Assembly (NCBI GenBank): GCA_944472155.2
Contig: OX235272.1
Span: 82,714,020-82,778,019, forward strand
From: Trichobilharzia szidati
Taxonomy: Eukaryota; Platyhelminthes; Trematoda; Strigeidida; Schistosomatidae
Reading direction: 5' to 3'
Length of the DNA stretch: 64,000 bases
Shown here: one piece after another, positions 45,513-57,365 of the stretch
How positions within the stretch are numbered: the first letter of the stretch is position 1
How the letters are laid out: every line of letters starts with the position of its first letter
Position numbers and translations under genes: made by a program
The notes under the pieces: model-generated
What the model was told of the DNA's origin: nothing
Seen by the model: only the letters and a program-made list of their open reading frames with translations
The model's database searches: none

Positions 45513-46273
45513 ACTATAAGAGGAGTGCTTGGGTTATGCTTGAGTGCCTTAACTTCCTAATGCAAAAAGTCAGAAGAAATATTCGGTTGAACAGTATCAA
45601 ACAAAAGGCAGTGCAAAGTGAACCTGAAAGCAAATGGATATAGTGTGGTTTAAAGAGTGCTGACTGATGTCTGTAATTTCTAGTTACAGTGATAAAATAG
45701 AAAATCAAAACAGGTGATTCAGTGAAGAGATTCTTTTCAGCGAGCTTATTTTTGAGCTGTACAAACGTATATATATACATGGTTTTTTAAGAAATTATAT
45801 CCCGTGAGAAAATTGAGTCATAGGTGTGAATACATAAACATCTGGTCGATAATGATCACTCTATCTCTACAGCCTCCGCCTTGAAAGTCATCTGCAAGCT
45901 GAAAAAGTAATTTGCCCAAATCACAACGTATCCGACTCATCTGTATTGCAGGAGCTTTAACCATGGAAAAAGAAAAGCCAGTTCCCTGTATACAGAAAAA
46001 ATTCGTTCAACCCCTACAACTTCCATTGTCTTAATCCCTCCCTCTATGCTAAAGTATGATAATCCCTAATCATATTTTGGCTTAACTAGTTTTTTCGTTT
46101 TGTCTATTCAGTTTGCATACTCTCCCTTTATTACGTCAAATGTTATCACATTACTATTCTCACTTTGAACTGTCCCCGGTATTATTTCACTTGTTCCACT
46201 TGTCAAAGTTAAATTCTATGTTATCAAATTCCACACGATGTTACATAACGTTTTTATTTTTATTCTATTTGCC
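45211..46273. repeat. 1063-bp tandem duplication, copy 1
   Basis: The unit is repeated at once at 46274-47336. Both breakpoints share TACT. The unit contains part of the family 3 RT C-terminus (minus), a PLE 3' terminus (minus, 'agctcaaaaataagctcgct' near 45745) and a PLE C-terminus (plus, 45860-46060: KVICKLK, LICIAGALTMEKEKPVPCIQ). Confidence 0.9.
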
Positions 46274-47336
46274 TACTTAGACGTACGTGCATAAAGTCTT
46301 CTGAAAAGACTTCTTGTCTTACCTGAGGAGACACAAGGTTGGAGCTGCGGGTAGAGTGGGTGCTCACAGTCTAACAAAATTCCTTTAGCGAATTTGTTGC
46401 ATGACATCAAATGCCTATCAGTGACAATGCCAACGATATGGCCCAATGGGATACCACTCGTCCTACTGACAGTCTTTAGAGTTCTACGAAGTATGACATA
46501 GTCTTTTTCTAAGCAATCCGGGAAAAAATAAGGGTGAACAGTAAAGAAGAATAGGTAAAATACACGAGTTGACAAACTATAAGAGGAGTGCTTGGGTTAT
46601 GCTTGAGTGCCTTAACTTCCTAATGCAAAAAGTCAGAAGAAATATTCGGTTGAACAGTATCAAACAAAAGGCAGTGCAAAGTGAACCTGAAAGCAAATGG
46701 ATATAGTGTGGTTTAAAGAGTGCTGACTGATGTCTGTAATTTCTAGTTACAGTGATAAAATAGAAAATCAAAACAGGTGATTCAGTGAAGAGATTCTTTT
46801 CAGCGAGCTTATTTTTGAGCTGTACAAACGTATATATATACATGGTTTTTTAAGAAATTATATCCCGTGAGAAAATTGAGTCATAGGTGTGAATACATAA
46901 ACATCTGGTCGATAATGATCACTCTATCTCTACAGCCTCCGCCTTGAAAGTCATCTGCAAGCTGAAAAAGTAATTTGCCCAAATCACAACGTATCCGACT
47001 CATCTGTATTGCAGGAGCTTTAACCATGGAAAAAGAAAAGCCAGTTCCCTGTATACAGAAAAAATTCGTTCAACCCCTACAACTTCCATTGTCTTAATCC
47101 CTCCCTCTATGCTAAAGTATGATAATCCCTAATCATATTTTGGCTTAACTAGTTTTTTCGTTTTGTCTATTCAGTTTGCATACTCTCCCTTTATTACGTC
47201 AAATGTTATCACATTACTATTCTCACTTTGAACTGTCCCCGGTATTATTTCACTTGTTCCACTTGTCAAAGTTAAATTCTATGTTATCAAATTCCACACG
47301 ATGTTACATAACGTTTTTATTTTTATTCTATTTGCC
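46274..47336. repeat. 1063-bp tandem duplication, copy 2
   Basis: The same 1063 bases; I found no difference by eye. Encoded frames (for example 46273-46575 minus and 46577-46843 minus) repeat those of copy 1, with the family 3 C-terminus cut at the junction. Confidence 0.9.
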
Positions 47337-47339
47337 TAC

Positions 47340-47600
47340 TAGTCGTATAATTTTACACCCTCTTCCAAAATCTATACATCCTATGACCTATTCTATATAT
47401 ACGGTATTACTTATCTCACCACTTGATATTTAACTATGATTATAATCACAAACATTTTTGTTGCATTTCATACTACTATTATTCTTTTATGTACTCACAC
47501 CTATGATTCAATTCCCTCATCGGGCATAATTTCTCAGCTTGGTGATAAATTCGTTGAAAAGAGTCTCCTCACTGAATCACTTGTTTTGATTCTCTATATG
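47340..47600 (+). mobile_element. PLE 3' region
   Basis: Downstream continuation of the PLE C-terminus in copy 2, ending with the 3' terminal motif 'cgttgaaaagagtctcct' at 47553. No coding. Confidence 0.45.
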
Positions 47601-47699
47601 TCCTAATGGGAATTTTCCCGAATTAAAAGAAAACAGTGATAAAATTCAATTTTAGATTTTCCTTTCGATTTACTGGACCAAAGTGCTCCGTCTCAGGTT

Positions 47700-48055
47700 G
47701 ACATGTCGACACCTTCTGCCGATGCAAATCATTTAGAGAACCATTGGAAAACCTCGGAGTACTGGACAGCTGTTTCGTCCTAGTGCTTGGTACCATTCAT
47801 CAGTACGCACCCACCGGGGTTCAAACCCAGGACCTTCTGGTCACAAGGCTAGCGAGCTCGTAGACGACTAAGCCACTGGGACCCGATCCAGTGGCCAGCC
47901 CATGAATTCCAACTTTTGCCAATTCACGATATAGCGCGACCGCTAGCCAATGTCTTCAGCGAGTATTTGTCTTCACACCTGACCTGCAGCAGCCTACTGC
48001 TCACGACTTCCCACTACAACCCCAGGTAACTACCTACCTGAATAGGGCCAGGCGC
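47700..48055 (-). mobile_element. SINE B, full length, left half of an inverted pair
   Basis: Minus strand order from 48055: 'ggcctattcaggtagg'-type start, 'gtgaagacaaatactcgc', tRNA-like block at 47895-47818 (box A 'gtggcttagtcgtc', box B 'gggtttgaacccc'), ribozyme remnant 47815-47758, then the tail. Stem I GTACTG/CAGTAC is intact and stem II is broken. Confidence 0.75.
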
Positions 48056-48190
48056 CAGTGAGCATCTCATCGATGGGTGCGTGCTGCTCAAGAGTTCCAA
48101 ACTAGCCTGACGAAACAGCTGTCCAGTACTCCCAGCTGGTTTTCCAATGGTTCTCTAACCAATGTCAGCTCATCATGAAATTCTGAAAAG
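48056..48190 (+). mobile_element. SINE B, 5'-truncated, right half of an inverted pair
   Basis: Starts at the ribozyme (48080-48130): GTGCTG, CTCAAGA (G5 to C), 'gttccaaactagcctgac', GAAACAGCTGTC, CAGTAC. The usual tail follows. Confidence 0.7.
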
Positions 48191-48446
48191 TTTCCAATTG
48201 AATATCGAAACTACTCTGATATTAAACAACTACAGATTTTATCCACCTCAACCATTTCAAATATCTCAGTTTTGTTGTTGTTGTTGTTGTTGTTGTTTAT
48301 GAATACATTTAATGTTTAAGGTAATTTCAAACTGATTCCTCAGCGTGAATGTATAATTAAGATGTTTCACATCATATGCAGGTACTTAACATGTGATAAA
48401 AAATAATGCAGTATCGTATGATTGCTTTTCGTTTTTCACTTATACA

Positions 48447-48472
48447 TATATATATATATATATATATATATG
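48447..48472. repeat. (TA)n microsatellite
   Basis: About thirteen AT units. A (GTT)n run also lies at 48273-48297 and a (TATG)n run at 48602-48622. Confidence 0.9.
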
Positions 48473-48889
48473 CTTCATGTGAATCGATCGAAATTTTAAA
48501 TCCGTATCGAACATTCATTGATTTCAGGCGAAACCACTATACAATCACGTGATTCCTTTCAATATACATTTCTGTATAGATTGAAAACAGTTTGTTTGTG
48601 TGTATGTATGTATGTATGTATTTATGTATGGGTGTATGTGCGTAATTATGTATGCATATTAGTTAAGTCACATGAATTTTACATCATTCCTATACGTGTG
48701 CAAAAGCAGAATTTGGGAGAAATTTTGTGTCAATATAAACCATTCACGTTACAGACCTATGGGAAGGCAATAAAAGTACATTGTTTGAAGAAAGACAATA
48801 AAAAATAATAATAAATTTTATCATACCTGTGTGATCATTTACTCTGTAAGATCAGACAATGTGCCTATCAAGGTATTATGTACTGATAT

Positions 48890-49195
48890 GAATTAGAGTA
48901 CCACCGGAAGCTAAGGTGTATTGGACAGCTGTTTCGTCTTCACTCTTCTTCTTCAGCAGTATGCAACTGTGACCCCACCGGGGACCAGACCCAGGGCCTT
49001 CAGATTACAAGGAGAGCATGCCAACCATTCAACGATTTGAGAAGGAATCCAATGGCTGGCTCATGAGTCTATGAATTTCGTGATACACACCACAACCATC
49101 AACTGATGTCATCGCAGAGTATTTATTGTTGCACCTGATTTGATGGATCCCACTGGTCACGGCTATACACTAGAACTCCTGTAGTCAGCCAGTGT
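48890..49195 (-). mobile_element. SINE B copy
   Basis: Minus order: leader, tRNA-like block (box B 'gggtctggtcccc' near 48990-48978), ribozyme remnant 48968-48918 (GTATGCAACTG...; core CTGAAGA and GAAACAGCTGTC kept, stem II lost to 'agaagaagagtgaag'), then the tail to 48890. Confidence 0.65.
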
Positions 49196-49463
49196 TATAC
49201 CGTAATATTTACTGATGACGACGTTTCGAGCACTAATTATTTCTACTCATAATCATATCAAGGTCGTTATACAACTTTCCTGCTTCATTTATGTACATGA
49301 GTAAAAATCGATGATTAGACATTCGAATAAAATCAATATAAGATAAAGTACATTGGGAAATAATATTAGTGTTATCAATCAAATACAATCAGATGGGAAA
49401 TAAGATGGAGTTGTACTCAACCACAGTGCCCAAGTTTAATACTTATATCGAAGTGTGTTTATA

Positions 49464-49730
49464 TTAGATGGTTGGAGGCAATCGGCCACAGGAAGCCCAC
49501 CCTTAGAACTAGGTTTCGTGCTAGCTAGCACTTACCAGTTAGCAAGGCGTATCTGCAGCCTTGAAGGAACTCGTGTCCCTTCTCGGATTCAAACCCCAGT
49601 CAACCAGTGAGTACTACAGTCAGAGACGTTACCATTGAGTTATTCGAGCTCGCGATAGACCTCCTGTAGGACTGTACTGAATATTTTTGATTGAACACCA
49701 GTCAGTAACTAGTGTCCAATCAAGAGATGT
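49464..49730 (-). mobile_element. SINE A copy
   Basis: 'tagatggttggaggcaatcg' at 49467 and a tRNA-like block at 49655-49580 with box A 'aataactcaatggtaacg' and box B-like 'ggtttgaatc' on the minus strand. Confidence 0.7.
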
Positions 49731-49789
49731 GTTTAATTCGAAAATTCATTAGATGAGTGAATTTCAAACAGTAATTGAGAGATCAGCCA

Positions 49790-50050
49790 ACATTCAGTCG
49801 CAGAAGAATATGCAGATGGATAGGACACAAGCTAAGGAGACTGTTGACTGACATCGTGCACCAGACCATCACTCGAGTGGAATCCGAATGGTAAACAGCG
49901 ACTTGGACGTTGGTCAGAAGGTGACGCAAAGCAGACCCCATGAAGAGGAGATGGAAACTTATGGGAAGTCGTGGAGGCAGCTAACAAGAACTACAGAAAA
50001 GAGGATGAAATGCAGATGTGGTACTAAAGCCCTATGTTCTACTTCAGGTC
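49790..50050 (+). mobile_element. RTE-like 3' end (family 1)
   Basis: Encodes WRWIGHKLRRLLTDIV-like residues, then ESEW, RRLGRW and KCRCGTKALCSTS in broken frames. Joined without tail to unrelated sequence at 50050. Confidence 0.6.
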
Positions 50051-50640
50051 TCCTTGACATGTTGATACTGACTAATTACTGTCGACAGAAACACTGTCAG
50101 TTGTTTCATAGAATGTTGTATATTGTATTAAAAGTGCTATGCATATATGTATTAGAGTAGAGTCAGAGATGAGGATCTAACTGGAAAGTAAATATATTTC
50201 TTCGCTCAATCCTTTCGCCTTCTAAATGTCTAAATTCAGATTTTTTCCTCTACATAGAAAACGAATCGGCAGTCTAGACAAAATTGGCGCCATATTTCAC
50301 AAAGTAAACAATAAGACCGAATTTTACTGCGTCTTATTTTCTAGGTGAGATAATTATAAGTAATTATTACAATTTAAAATTTTCTAAGCCTCATGAATCG
50401 TATTTTACATCTAGATGTGATGTTTACAACAACATTCTTGAAAAAAGTAAATATTGGAAATCGAATATTTGTCACTTATTGGTTCAGAATTATTCCGTTA
50501 TACGCAAATGATAGTGATGCTGGCAAACTACTGAGAAATTACAGAAGATAATGTGCTGCTTTAAAAGTCATTCGTTTTGACTGTCAAAATCGGCTGCCAT
50601 AACAGAGTATGTGTGATGTTTCACCATACCTGCCAACTAC

Positions 50641-50815
50641 CCATGTGGCTTGCGGTTTGATTCCCGGCACTCCTTTACCTCCACTAAAGAGGGGAGGTTG
50701 GGCATGAGGCTAACAACCCCATCTCGTAAAAATAAACACCACTGCTACCGAAACTTCAAGCCTCCAGCTTGAAGCCTTATGTTCCATTAGGAGCGTAAAG
50801 GAATAAAATCTTAAA
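50641..50815 (+). mobile_element. SINE C, head partly lost
   Basis: Begins at box B ('gcggtttgattcccgg'), then 'actcctttacctccac', 'ggttgggcatgaggctaac' and 'gaagccttatgttccatt', ending 'aaaggaataaaatc'. Confidence 0.7.
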
Positions 50816-50984
50816 AAATCCACAAGGCCTTTTAAATAAGTACATTTGAAATAGATTGTCTAGTTCAATTGTTGGCTGGATGCCAAGAAACATACAGGTA
50901 ACCTTCAGACAGTATCACCATGTCTTGTTAGAAATTTTAAGTTTATGGAATGAAAAATAGTTTGATCACGGATCGATATCAGTC

Positions 50985-51220
50985 AGAAAACCTTTGAAAA
51001 GCAGAGAGTGCTGGTCAACTGTGTCGTCCTAGTTTGGGACTCATCGGCAGCACACGTACACTGGGTTTGAACCCGGGGCATTCTGGTTACAAGGGAAGCT
51101 CATAGACCATTTAGCCACTCGAGACACGACTCAGTGGTTAGCGCATGAATTCTAACTTTTACCGATTGGTGATTTTTGCGCGAACATCAGCTAATGTCAT
51201 CGGTGAGTATTTGTCTTCAT
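50985..51220 (-). mobile_element. SINE B, left half of an inverted pair
   Basis: Minus order: leader (51220), tRNA-like block (51150-51065, box B 'gggttcaaaccca'), ribozyme remnant 51062-51010 (CCGATGA, GTCC, CAAACTA, GGAC, GACA). Stem II is perfect, but two core positions are changed. Confidence 0.7.
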
Positions 51221-51290
51221 TCCCAACAGCTGTCCAGTAGGCCCTGGTTATCAGTGTTCCTCTGACTGATATCAATTTTATTTTAATTTT
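51221..51290 (+). mobile_element. SINE B 3' fragment, right half of an inverted pair
   Basis: Starts 'aacagctgtccagtaggccc' (the 3' strand of the ribozyme) and runs to 'tctgactgatatcaat'. Confidence 0.55.
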
Positions 51291-51299
51291 GATTACAGC

Positions 51300-51475
51300 T
51301 TGATGACACACCGTATTTTCAGTACAAGTATGGAATTTTCAGCATGGATATCGGTAGCCCAAATTTTGCAGGCCGACCATAGATATCGGGTGTGCGCCGG
51401 CAGGGGATTGAACCCCGGACCATGTGCACGGTCGGCAAGAGTCCTAACCACTGTGCTACCGACGCATACTTCAAA
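51300..51475 (-). mobile_element. tRNA-headed element related to SINE C
   Basis: The minus strand at 51471-51385 folds as a tRNA-like head (box A 'tagcacagtggttaggac', box B 'ggggttcaatcccc') with extended end pairing TGCGTCGG/CCGGCGCA. The body to 51300 is unlike the other C copies. Confidence 0.65.
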
Positions 51476-51959
51476 TAAATCAAATGCCTACAAACTAACT
51501 TTTGAAATGATAAACAGTAATATTAATAACAATAATGGTAATCATAATAACACAACGTCACCTATAACATCTATTTGAGACACCAGTTTTCTCCATCATC
51601 TCATGGTCTAGCTTATTCCAAGCTGGTAATCGAGTAATTACACTAACAGTGCCTAAGATCTTTTCTCTTAAAGCCTACACTTATTATCCTAAATACTAAA
51701 ACTATTCACATATATACCGATAAAAAAGAAAAACATTGAGGAATCTCACACACAGTTAGTCCTTACTAACTTTCACAGTTGGGTACCTCTATACACCAAA
51801 CGAAACCTGATCGGCTCACTCAGCTACATATTTGCAGAATTTGCACCCTCGACACCATGAACTGAACAATCTCAAGAGAATCCTCTTAGGGAATTGTTAT
51901 CCAGAAAGATTTATTCGAAAATCTATGAATCCTAGACCACAAAAGCCGCCAAAAACTAA

Positions 51960-52440
51960 TCTACATGAATGAACCTTCAATTCAATGGAGTTGTATTTGC
52001 GGAAACACTGAAAAATCGACTGTCGCGTTCACTTAAGAAGACCTTCTTCGCAGCTGAACTGCGACTAACCTTCTCCACAAATCATGTGAACGTGAAGGAT
52101 AAGCTACCACTGCTGGTCTCATCAATGTGTATTTATCATTCACCTGCTTGTGTGGAGCAAGGTATGTCGGCCGTTCCTAGCGTTCACTTTCCAAACGTAT
52201 CACCGAACACTTACCAACATGGTTTTACAAGGGAGAAAAACGATGGCCCCACTGCCCCACCAAGCTACACCCCAAACAAACTTCAAAGCCGTCTTCAGAA
52301 TATGAAGCAGTCTTCCGAAAAGTGTACGAGTGAAACTTCTTCAAACTGCAGAAGCAATGGCGATTCACTTGCTAAGTCCTGAACTCTGCATACAGAAGAA
52401 GTTCATTCAATCACTACACTTGCATTGGACGTAATCTATC
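51960..52440 (+). mobile_element. PLE fragment with GIY-YIG remnants
   Basis: ORF 51969-52382 begins the family text LKNRLSRSLKKTFFAAELRL, then VNVKDKLPLLVSSMCIYHSP where the relatives read YQFTCSCGA. Another frame continues ARYVGRS-like and LTEHLPTWF-like residues and ends LCIQKKFIQSLHLHW. Frameshifted and inactive. Confidence 0.7.
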
Positions 52441-52990
52441 TTATTAGCCGACAAGTAAATTCTACCTAATCTTTTCTTCTGTCTCTTCATTAGTATAATT
52501 CTGTCTTCTCAATTGTAATATTTCACATTTTCAACCTTCTTGTTCTCTACCCTCACCCGATTTAATTTCTACACCTCACTACCACTGTTACTGACTTGAC
52601 CTACGCTCAATTTCTAGTCATTTATGTTACGTCATCCAACTTATTTGCTCAATTTCAGTTCTAATTTAAATGACATTATTCTCTATCCCACTTCTACTTA
52701 GTCTCTACTTGTAATTACCTCTGTTGCTACCCTGACCTAAGTTGAAACATTTTAGTCAATTATATTACGTCATCTAACTTACTAACTGAATCTTACTTTA
52801 TTCGCTGTCTAATTAACCTTGTTTCTATATTAGATCATTCTTCTTTTACCTGATCAATTATCTAAACTTGACAAACCTCATGTACACACACATACAAATA
52901 TTTATATATAAATGCGATTGTACACCTATGTGAATGAATTCGCCGGCGAAAAGAGTCTCTTCGCTGAACGTTTTCTCTTTTTCAAATTTA
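52441..52990 (+). mobile_element. PLE 3' non-coding region
   Basis: T/C-rich, with a partly duplicated segment (52600-52640 and 52735-52775 both hold 'tagtcatttat'/'tagtcaattat' then 'gttacgtcat'/'attacgtcat'). It ends with the motif 'cgccggcgaaaagagtctct' at 52941-52960. Confidence 0.5.
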
Positions 52991-53564
52991 GTCCTACAGA
53001 GGCACAGTAAACTTTTAAAATCCAGTCATTATTGTTAACTGACCTGATGAGATGAGGTCATTTAATCCAGGGAAATGTTATGTACTGACAGACAACTATG
53101 TTTACTCTGATTACCTGAAAAAATATATATTTAATATGTTTTTATGGTTAAATGAAGGATTTTATAGTTTGACAATTTTTAAATCATCCTGAATGAACTC
53201 TTCAGTAGAAAATACGGTCCCTATCTTTCTTTTGATTGTCTGACAAGCCAACCGTTCCGTTTAATTAAGCTAGACTACGTATTATTTCTCCCTTCTTCAA
53301 TTTTTTTTCTGCTTTTTACGCTAAGGGAGTATTGTTTTGAAATATTAGAATATTTCAGTTGTTGCTCTTTTTTCTGCTTCATTGTGATAAATTGGACTAA
53401 TCAATACGTTGAATGAGTTCCTAGCTCCATGAATGATCTATATCCATCCATGTGACAAAAGCTCTGATCTCTAACTTTATACACTTAGGGTCTTCAGTGA
53501 ATTTGAATGAATAAATTATGATCAATCCACTAAACGTCGACTCATTCATTATCATATATTTTTT

Positions 53565-53796
53565 TTCCTTCACGTTCCCCAGTGGAACATAGGGTGGCTT
53601 CAAGCTGGTGGCTTGAAGTTTCTGTAGCAGTGTTTATTTTTACAGGATGGGGTTGCTAGCCTCATGCCCAACCTTTCCTCTTCACCAACATCATTTTTGG
53701 CTTAGCGAGGTAAAGGAGTGCGTCGGTGGCCGGGGATCGAACTCCTGACCATATGCATGGTCGGCGAGCGTCCTAACCGCTATGTCACCGACGCAC
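53565..53796 (-). mobile_element. SINE C, well-preserved full-length copy
   Basis: The minus strand starts GTGCGTCGGTG at 53796 and this pairs with CACCGACGCAC at about 53729-53719, closing a tRNA-like head with box A 'gacatagcggttaggac' and box B 'gagttcgatccc'. The body and the 3' end ('gttccccagtggaacat' reversed, then A-rich tail at 53562) follow in order. Confidence 0.85.
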
Positions 53797-54309
53797 TATT
53801 ATCATATATAAAGCTTGCTAATTGTTTTTGCCAAAAGAAGACAACGTGAAGGACATTTAAGGAGGAATGTGTGGAGCTATCTGGTGGTGTACATACTGAT
53901 TCCTCAGAGAAGTAAATTTTTCTTTGTGTAAATAATGTTGCATTCCGAGAATTTTCGAAATCTCCTCTAGCAATTTTGTATCCTTCGACAAGCCTCTTAT
54001 TTATCAATTCATAACTGGTGTACTTTAAGCAACATTATACAGGCTGAAATATTCTCTGTCTGTGAACAATATTTCACAGGAGAAGGAGGAGGAAACATGC
54101 GTTCTTTAATTATCTGGAGTGCAAAGGGGAACAAGCATCAACAAGAATCAAAGATACATTGAAAAGCGTATTTCCCGTCGCTACAATTGATTCTTCTCTG
54201 AAGCACGAAATACTCATTCATCCATACAATACAGAGCGGATAATTAGCCTGCTCATGTCAACTGCGTCTGAATTTATCAAATCACATTCATTAATAGTAG
54301 CAAATAAAT

Positions 54310-54700
54310 AGCAAAGACTAAAAGCAGAGCACCTACTAAAGGTGTTGAGCGCAGGTGTCCCCAATAATCTTCATATGAAAAGTAGCGAAAAAGCTTACAA
54401 GTGAAATCGCTAACCTCCCTTGTTAACTGATGCCAGATAATATAGTCGAGAAAACCCAAGCTACTTCGCTTTACAGAAACAACCTCTATCAAAAGATTCC
54501 AACCTAAACTCTATATACAGAAAGATAGTGTGATTAATCTGGCATTACCATGGTAACTAGACGTGTCTGTGTTTTTATAGCGTCACAGTTTGTTTTGACT
54601 ACAACTCACTGTGCTGAACTCTCTTAATATTTCAAAGTACCTTATTTTTTATTTAGGTAATAATTTTAATTTTAAATACCATTCAATTTCATTCCCAATC
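54310..54700 (+). mobile_element. PLE C-terminal remnant
   Basis: The plus strand reads SSEKAYKSEIANL, DNIVEKTQATSLYRNNL and TLYTE, which echo the AETISVKRF..LYIQK pattern of other PLE C-termini. The following 3' region (54590-54740) resembles 25350-25400. Confidence 0.4.
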
Positions 54701-54799
54701 CTCCTCTCGAAAGTTCCATCACATTATGTACACATAAACTCTAGTTGTTAGAGAATTAACTGTCAGCTATTCGTATCTCTTGTTCCACAACTATGTAGT

Positions 54800-55400
54800 T
54801 TTTGCTGAAAGGAATTAGTAACCGTATAAGGAGTGCAATTATCGAACATCTCGTCACCGCTGGTCATTCCGTCTCAACAAATGCCTCCTTCAAAGTAATC
54901 TACAAAGTGAAGAACAACCTTCCAAAGACAATACGTTTCAATCTTCTTTGCATTGCAAAAGCCCTAGACATTCAGTTTGAGGAACTAGAACTATGCATAC
55001 AAAAAAATTATTCAACTACTCCTATTATCATGGTAACAACTCTGTTGATTTCACTTAACTTTCTCGTGTTTGCCTCTTTTTTCGAATTACTTGAAACTCA
55101 CGTAATTCCGTATTTTATTTTGTTTCCATGTTCACCCTGCACACAACTATTTCATCAAAACATCCATGCTATTACATAACTCTTCTTTAACAGTCGTTTG
55201 TGACAAATCATCACTTATGTTACTACACTCTTATATCAACATCCAATCCATCTGAATTTACTAATTGTATTTTCGTTTGACAAATTTAACGCACACACAT
55301 AGAAAATAACCATACATATTTGCGATTGAATATATGTGAAAATGAATTCGCCGAAAAGAGACTCTCCGCTGAACTACTGGTCTTCTCTCTAGTAATGATT
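54800..55400 (+). mobile_element. PLE C-terminus and 3' terminus
   Basis: Frame 54802-55179 encodes SNRIRSAIIEHLVTAGHSVS, FKVIYKVKNNLPKTIRFNLL, CIAKALDIQFEELELCIQKN then stays open by chance. It ends with the motif 'attcgccgaaaagagact' at 55344-55361. No GIY-YIG core is present. Confidence 0.65.
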
Positions 55401-55499
55401 TTTGAAGTATATATTTTTATATTTATAATAACTTATGTCATCAGACAAACTGATGAAAAATAATGTGACACTTGCTACAGAAAGTAGTTTCCTGAAGTT

Positions 55500-55840
55500 C
55501 CATTGAGAAATAGTGACTACAGGGTGTCAACCAGGTCTGGAGTGAGGACAAATACTCACCGATGACATTGGCTGTTGGTCGTGCTAAAAATCACGAATTG
55601 TTAGAAGTTAGAATTCATGTACCATTGAATTGGGTACAAGTGGCTGAATAGTCTAAGAGCTTGCCTTGTAACTGTGAGGTCCTGGGTTCGAAAGCTGTCA
55701 ATCGGTGCGCACTACTGAAAATTCCTAAACCAGGACGAAACAGCTGTTCAGTACTCCCCGATGGTTTTCAGTGGTTCTCTAACTGATTTCAGCTCGAAAT
55801 CAAATTTGGAACAAATGCAATCCCTACAAAGCAACTCCAG
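55500..55840 (+). mobile_element. SINE B copy
   Basis: Leader with 'gtgaggacaaatactcacc', tRNA-like block at 55627-55703 (box A 'gtggctgaatagtctaag', box B 'gggttcgaaagc'), ribozyme remnant at 55707-55760 (ACTGAAAATTCC, CAGGACGAAACAGCTGTTC) and tail. G8 of the core is lost. Confidence 0.7.
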
Positions 55841-56324
55841 AAAATTGCGTCATTTTTAGACTGTTAGCAGGTGAGGAAATACTCTGAAATAAGCGAAACC
55901 ATTAGCTCTTTTTATCTTGCAAATATGTCTGTTCTCACTTTGTCCAAACTATTTAAGGGGACCGGGTGTTTGAAATTCTCTGATTTGATATTTTATTTCA
56001 GTAAAAACCCTTTAAGGTTAAATCCAGTTATCATTTTCATGACAGTGTGATCAATGTTTCTCATACCATGATTTAAACCCCACGCCAACAAAAAATATTG
56101 TAATATTTCTGTCTGAAACATATCTTTACAATAGAGATACTATTCATATTATGATTTCGTATCTTTATTTTGCGTCTGTAACTGACTATTCCAGGCCATT
56201 TGTACAGTTTTGTTCTCCCAGATCGACAAAACACAAAGGAAGGTGATTAAACATACGTAAATTCCTGCATTTTATTTATATGTTGTACCTCGGTACGGGA
56301 AAAAATAAAATAAATTAGACTATT

Positions 56325-56560
56325 AAATGGTTGGAGGCAATAGACAGGAAGCCATGGACCTAGATTTCGTGCTAGATGGCACTCACTAGTCAACAAGGAG
56401 TATTTGCAAACTTGAAGGAACTCATGTCACACACCTTTGAGATTCGAACCCGCGTCACCCAGTGTACCACAGTCAAAGACGTTAACACTGAGCTATTCGG
56501 GCTCGCACCAAAACAAATGACTAGACACATTACACTAGTTACTAACTGGTGTCCAACAAA
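56325..56560 (-). mobile_element. SINE A copy
   Basis: 'taaatggttggaggcaatag' at 56325, tRNA-like block at 56510-56430 with box A 'tagctcagtgttaacg' and box B 'gggttcgaatctc' on the minus strand. Confidence 0.7.
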
Positions 56561-57172
56561 AATGAAAAAAATATAATTTGAAAGAAAGCGATCATCATAA
56601 TAAAAGTCAGCTATTTTGATAAATATTGATTACTGAGTGAACGATAAACAGGAATTTGTTGTTCATGGTAACGAAATTTTCACGTTTAAAACAACGGTAG
56701 GTGTTGATGTCGAATAATAAAGTAGACAATTTGTAAATATCACAGCTAATATTTGATTTGATGTTATTGAATAACTTGAAAACTGAATGGATATGCATTT
56801 GTATTTGAAATATATATGGATATTTTAAAATGTGTTCGTTCACAAGTCCATAATCACTTACAAAGGAAGTGGAAACCTAGAGCTGTTGCTTGATCTAGAG
56901 TTCTTTAATAGTACTCACATATTAACTTATGAAGGATGTGAATCAGAAGTGTTGAGTGTTGAAATAACAGTGGGTCAGGATCCAAGGATCTGTGATTTCC
57001 AACTCCTGCTACTTCACCAATATTGATTAATGATTGCCACAACAAATCATCGATCAGATTCCTCATTTGCATATTACTCTGTTCGACGTGAAAATTCACC
57101 ACGGCTGACTTTGAATATCATAGGTGGCATTGGAGGAAGTAGGCGAGATTGCAAATTTTCAAGTACTGGTTT

Positions 57173-57245
57173 TTTGTAGGGATTCAGTTTGACTGGTTGG
57201 AGGATTTCATCATGAGCTGACATCAGTTAGAGAACTATTGGGAGT
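57173..57245 (-). mobile_element. SINE B 3' tail, left half of an inverted pair
   Basis: The reverse complement reads 'ccaatagttctctaactgat', 'gtcagctcatgatgaaatcc', 'tccaaccagtcaaactgaat', the tail of the family. Confidence 0.65.
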
Positions 57246-57365
57246 GCGTTGTGCTCAAGAGTCACAAACTAGGCTGAAGAAACAGCTATCCAGTACTTCC
57301 AGCTGGTTTTCCAATGGTTCTCTAACTGATGTCAGCTAATGATGAAGTCCTCCAACCACTGAAAT
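57246..57365 (+). mobile_element. SINE B, 5'-truncated, right half of an inverted pair
   Basis: Begins at the ribozyme: TGCTCAAGAGTC, 'acaaactaggctgaa', GAAACAGCTATC, CAGTAC. G5, stem II and the cleavage triplet are changed. The tail follows. Confidence 0.65.

Noticed and set aside
45117..46843. Cellular paralogous genes encoding identical proteins
   Set aside because: The shared frames come from a tandem DNA duplication of retroelement remnants; the N-terminal parts are chance reading of non-coding sequence.
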